Assembly (NCBI GenBank): GCA_905236585.1
Contig: CAJOQZ010000078.1
Span: 1-8,406, forward strand
Direction: 5' to 3'
Origin: an uncultured Lachnospiraceae bacterium
Lineage (GTDB): Bacteria > Bacillota > Clostridia > Lachnospirales > Lachnospiraceae
DNA length: 8,406 nt
In this document: positions 7,601 to 8,406 of the stretch, in pieces
How the letters are laid out: every line of letters starts with the position of its first letter
Numbering within the stretch: the first letter of the stretch is position 1
Notes under the pieces: model-generated
What the model saw: the letters and a program-made list of their open reading frames with translations, nothing else
The model's database searches: none
What the model was told of the DNA's origin: nothing
Translations under genes and position numbers: made by a program

Positions 7601-7861
7601 GCGGTGCGCGTTATGAAGAACTACGAAGGCGGCAGACCGAATGTGGAAGACATCATCAAGAACGGCGAAGTTGACTTAATCATCAATACGCCGATCGGAA
7701 AAGGCGCGGAGCATGACGACGGCTATCTGCGCCGCGCTGCGGTCAAGGCGGGGATAGCGTATGTGACGACGGTTGCGGCAGGACGCGCCGCCGCGGAAGG
7801 CATCCACGAAGTCAAAATCCACGGCAGCGGCAACGTACATGCCCTACAGGAATTAAAATAA
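4637..7861 (+). CDS. carB: Carbamoyl-phosphate synthase large subunit
   Basis: CarB uses ammonia from the glutaminase subunit CarA, bicarbonate and two ATP to make carbamoyl phosphate for arginine and pyrimidine synthesis in the cytoplasm. It is 1074 residues long, close to the usual length of about 1073, with both homologous halves intact. The first half has LIIGSGPIVIGQACEFDYSG near the N-terminus, RPAYTMGGAGGG, ENVDPVGVHTGDS and INPRTSRSSALASKATG. The second half begins near residue 554 with KIMILGGGPNRIGQGIEFDY, then VRPSFVLGGRGMEVV, IHSGDSACIIP and ANPRASRTVPLVSKVCG. An MGS-like allosteric domain occupies about 940-1070. The start is ATG 4637, since AAAAGGAG (4622-4629) precedes it by 7 nt but lies downstream of the alternative ATG at 4616. 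carA is not adjacent in this window. GC content is higher by eye than in the toxin-like genes. Confidence 0.97.
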   Translation: MAQRTDIHKVLIIGSGPIVIGQACEFDYSGTQACKALRSLGYEIVLVNSNPATIMTDPEMADKTYIEPLNVERVAAVIEKERPDALLPNLGGQSGLNLCAELYKAGVLDKFGVKVIGVQVDAIERGEDRTEFKKTMEHLGIEMARSKACYSIEEALAEADVLGYPVVLRPAYTMGGAGGGLVYNKEELKTVCARGLAASLIHQVLVEESILGWEELELEVVRDKDNQMITVCFIENVDPVGVHTGDSFCTAPMLTIDEDLQKELQRQAYKIVEHIGVIGGTNVQFAHDPKSGRIIVIEINPRTSRSSALASKATGFPIALVSAKLATGLTLSELEDAKFGTLDKYEPNGDYIVVKFARWAFEKFHGVADVLGTQMRAVGEVMSIGKTFKEAFQKAIRSLEKDRYGLGLIEKYEAMDAAGLLVLLKNASSERYFLMYEAMKKGVTVDELHEITQVKRYFLDEMSDLVKEECALAADYAGKVPPAEVIKKAKEDGFSDRYLAKLLGVSEDDIRKARKESDITEGWHGVHVYGTADSAYYYSTYAAEDADAVTDNPNKIMILGGGPNRIGQGIEFDYCCVHAAQALKKLGFETIIVNCNPETVSTDYDTSDKLYFEPLTLEDVLQIYRKEKPLGVIAQFGGQTPLNLSAKLKEEGVRILGTTPEVIDLAEDRDRFRQMMEKLNIPMAKSGMASDVAEAKAIAADIGYPVMVRPSFVLGGRGMEVVRDEESMEEYMRAAVGVTPDRPILIDRFLQNALECEADAIADGVDAFVPAVMEHIELAGIHSGDSACIIPSKHIPEKHLQTIREYTKKIAVEMHVVGLMNMQYAIEGDTVYVLEANPRASRTVPLVSKVCGIRMVPVATDIITSEMTGRQSPVAQLIAENAGKTPTYYGVKEAVFPFSMFPEVDPVLGPEMRSTGEVLGLAETSGEAFFKAQEAAGMPLPLSGAVLISLNEEDKPAAADIAEIFDADGFKVYATGQTCEKIREAGINAVRVMKNYEGGRPNVEDIIKNGEVDLIINTPIGKGAEHDDGYLRRAAVKAGIAYVTTVAAGRAAAEGIHEVKIHGSGNVHALQELK

Positions 7862-8023
7862 CCTCCATTTACAACGAAAAAAGTGCGCTTCACGGCAAAG
7901 CGGTTGATTCTACCTCCGAATAAGACGAAACTACAATTAGGCGGAATAGTTACGTTCACCGTATCTATTCATAACGGCACGAAGCGTTCACCGCTGAGTG
8001 CGTGCCTTACACATGGATTACAT

Positions 8024-8068
8024 GCATCGGACGCACTTTCAATGTGCTTTATGCACCGCGTCCGATGC
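8024..8068 (+). repeat. Perfect 11-bp inverted repeat (hairpin) upstream of the last gene
   Basis: GCATCGGACGC and GCGTCCGATGC pair without mismatch around a 23-nt loop, and the loop itself holds GTGC-TTTAT-GCAC. No U-tract follows, so an ordinary intrinsic terminator is unlikely. An RNA leader element or a DNA-binding site remains possible. Confidence 0.65.
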
Positions 8069-8072
8069 GGTA

Positions 8073-8096
8073 AACTGTTCGGGAATCTGAACAGTT
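8073..8096 (+). repeat. 8-bp hairpin with GGGA in its loop
   Basis: AACTGTTC and GAACAGTT pair perfectly around the loop GGGAATCT. The GGA in the loop and a second GGA in the ribosome-binding site about 30 nt downstream resemble the paired sites bound by CsrA in flagellin leaders; the match in this loop is weak. Confidence 0.5.
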
Positions 8097-8127
8097 GAGC
8101 ATCACATCTTACAAGGAGGTAATTTGT

Positions 8128-8406
8128 ATGGCGGGAATAGGAAGTGATTTTAGTTTCTTTTCGGATTGGAGCAGCATCCGAAACGGCAGTTATAAGAGGA
8201 TGATGAAAACCTATTACGGGATGTCGCAAAACAAGACGTCGACCGGTTCGTATGCGAATACCCAGACGACCAACGTCCTCGACAAGATTCTTGAGGAGCG
8301 CAAGCATCCGAAAGTTTCCGAAGCGACGACGGCGGCGAACGCGGCGCTTAGTACCGGAGTGGGCAGCCTGAAATCGTCCCTTACGACGCTTTCCGACGCG
8401 AAAACC
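8128..8406 (+). CDS. Unrecognised protein, N-terminal part (3' end outside window)
   Basis: An open frame of 93 codons runs off the window end, starting MAGIGSDFSFFSDWSSIRNGSYKRMMKTYYGMS in shortened view (residues 1-33). The start is firm: AAGGAGG (8113-8119) lies 8 nt before the ATG. The visible part is hydrophilic, rich in Ser, Thr and Ala, without a signal peptide or membrane segment. Residues about 60-93 (VSEATTAANAALSTGVGSLKSSLTTLS) look like an amphipathic, possibly coiled-coil helix, as in flagellin- or hook-associated-type proteins. The SDW.SI.NGSY..MMK.YY pattern is one I loosely associate with flagellar or surface proteins of Lachnospiraceae, but I cannot confirm that. No standard flagellin N-terminus (MRINHN-type) is present. 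It is certainly a gene; function is unassigned. Confidence 0.7.
   Translation, partial: MAGIGSDFSFFSDWSSIRNGSYKRMMKTYYGMSQNKTSTGSYANTQTTNVLDKILEERKHPKVSEATTAANAALSTGVGSLKSSLTTLSDAKT

Larger units (their letters stand above)
7862..8127 (+). other. Non-coding stretch after carB with nested inverted repeats, structured leader of the next gene
   Basis: This gene-free stretch has no convincing terminator for carB and no clear -10/-35 pair. Its second half is dense in inverted repeats: GGCACG (7976-7981) with CGTGCC (8001-8006), enclosing AGCG/CGCT; a perfect 11-bp GCATCGGACGC/GCGTCCGATGC stem (8024-8034 and 8058-8068); and AACTGTTC/GAACAGTT (8073-8080 and 8089-8096). Short segments can pair in more than one way: GTGC at 8044-8047 with GCAC at 8033-8036 or 8053-8056, and GTGCGT at 7998-8003 with ACGCAC at 8031-8036. 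No stem is followed by a T-run. The structure may act in the leader of the gene starting at 8128, or be a small repeat element. Confidence 0.55.

Noticed and set aside
7862..7910. Intrinsic terminator directly after carB (CGCTT/AAGCG pairing)
   Set aside because: Only 5 bp can pair and no T-run follows.
8013..8090. Possible 25-codon leader peptide starting at ATG 8013 and ending at TGA 8088
   Set aside because: No Shine-Dalgarno sequence precedes it, and its codons largely coincide with the arms of the inverted repeats.
7862..8127. Sigma-28 flagellar promoter (TAAA-N15-GCCGATAA type) before the last gene
   Set aside because: TAAA occurs at 8071-8074, but no GCCGATAA-like box follows at the required distance.

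Overview
The window looks like chromosomal DNA of a Gram-positive Clostridia member, most likely Lachnospiraceae-like. The grounds are purine-rich Shine-Dalgarno sites (AAGGAGG) close to most starts, vegetative promoters with extended -10 elements, a clostridial-looking CarB, and an end gene of a style I associate with motile Lachnospiraceae. The genus cannot be fixed from this sequence. All genes lie on the + strand.

Layout: (1) 2-874, the C-terminal two thirds of a MATE multidrug/cation efflux transporter, cut by the window edge. (2) 904-1881, a toxin-antitoxin-like pair with its own promoter and a palindrome over the -35: a ribbon-helix-helix (RelB/DinJ-like) protein overlapping a small zeta-toxin-like kinase. 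(3) 1920-2785, a single-gene unit for an AIM24/TIGR00266 protein, with promoter and a strong intrinsic terminator. (4) 2808-4477, a two-gene operon encoding a compact HipA-like Ser/Thr kinase and an overlapping 266-residue protein with a C-terminal helix-turn-helix. Its promoter carries two identical 16-bp imperfect palindromes, one on the -35 and one in the leader. (5) 4556-7861, carB, the large subunit of carbamoyl-phosphate synthase, apparently transcribed alone. (6) 7862-8127, a non-coding stretch dense in inverted repeats. (7) 8128 to the end, the start of an unrecognised gene with a strong ribosome-binding site.

The most interesting part is the kinase/HTH operon at 2808-4477. A HipA-like kinase without the usual HipA N-terminal subdomain and without an upstream HipB is followed by a larger, poorly known protein whose HTH could bind the paired operators. 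This has the layout of an autoregulated toxin-antitoxin or defence module in toxin-first order. The second module combines an RHH antitoxin-like protein with a zeta-type kinase, instead of the classical epsilon or PezA partner. The two kinase-based modules sit within 4 kb, between transport and metabolic genes. By eye both are more AT-rich than carB, as expected of an acquired accessory patch, although no integrase, transposase or attachment site is visible.
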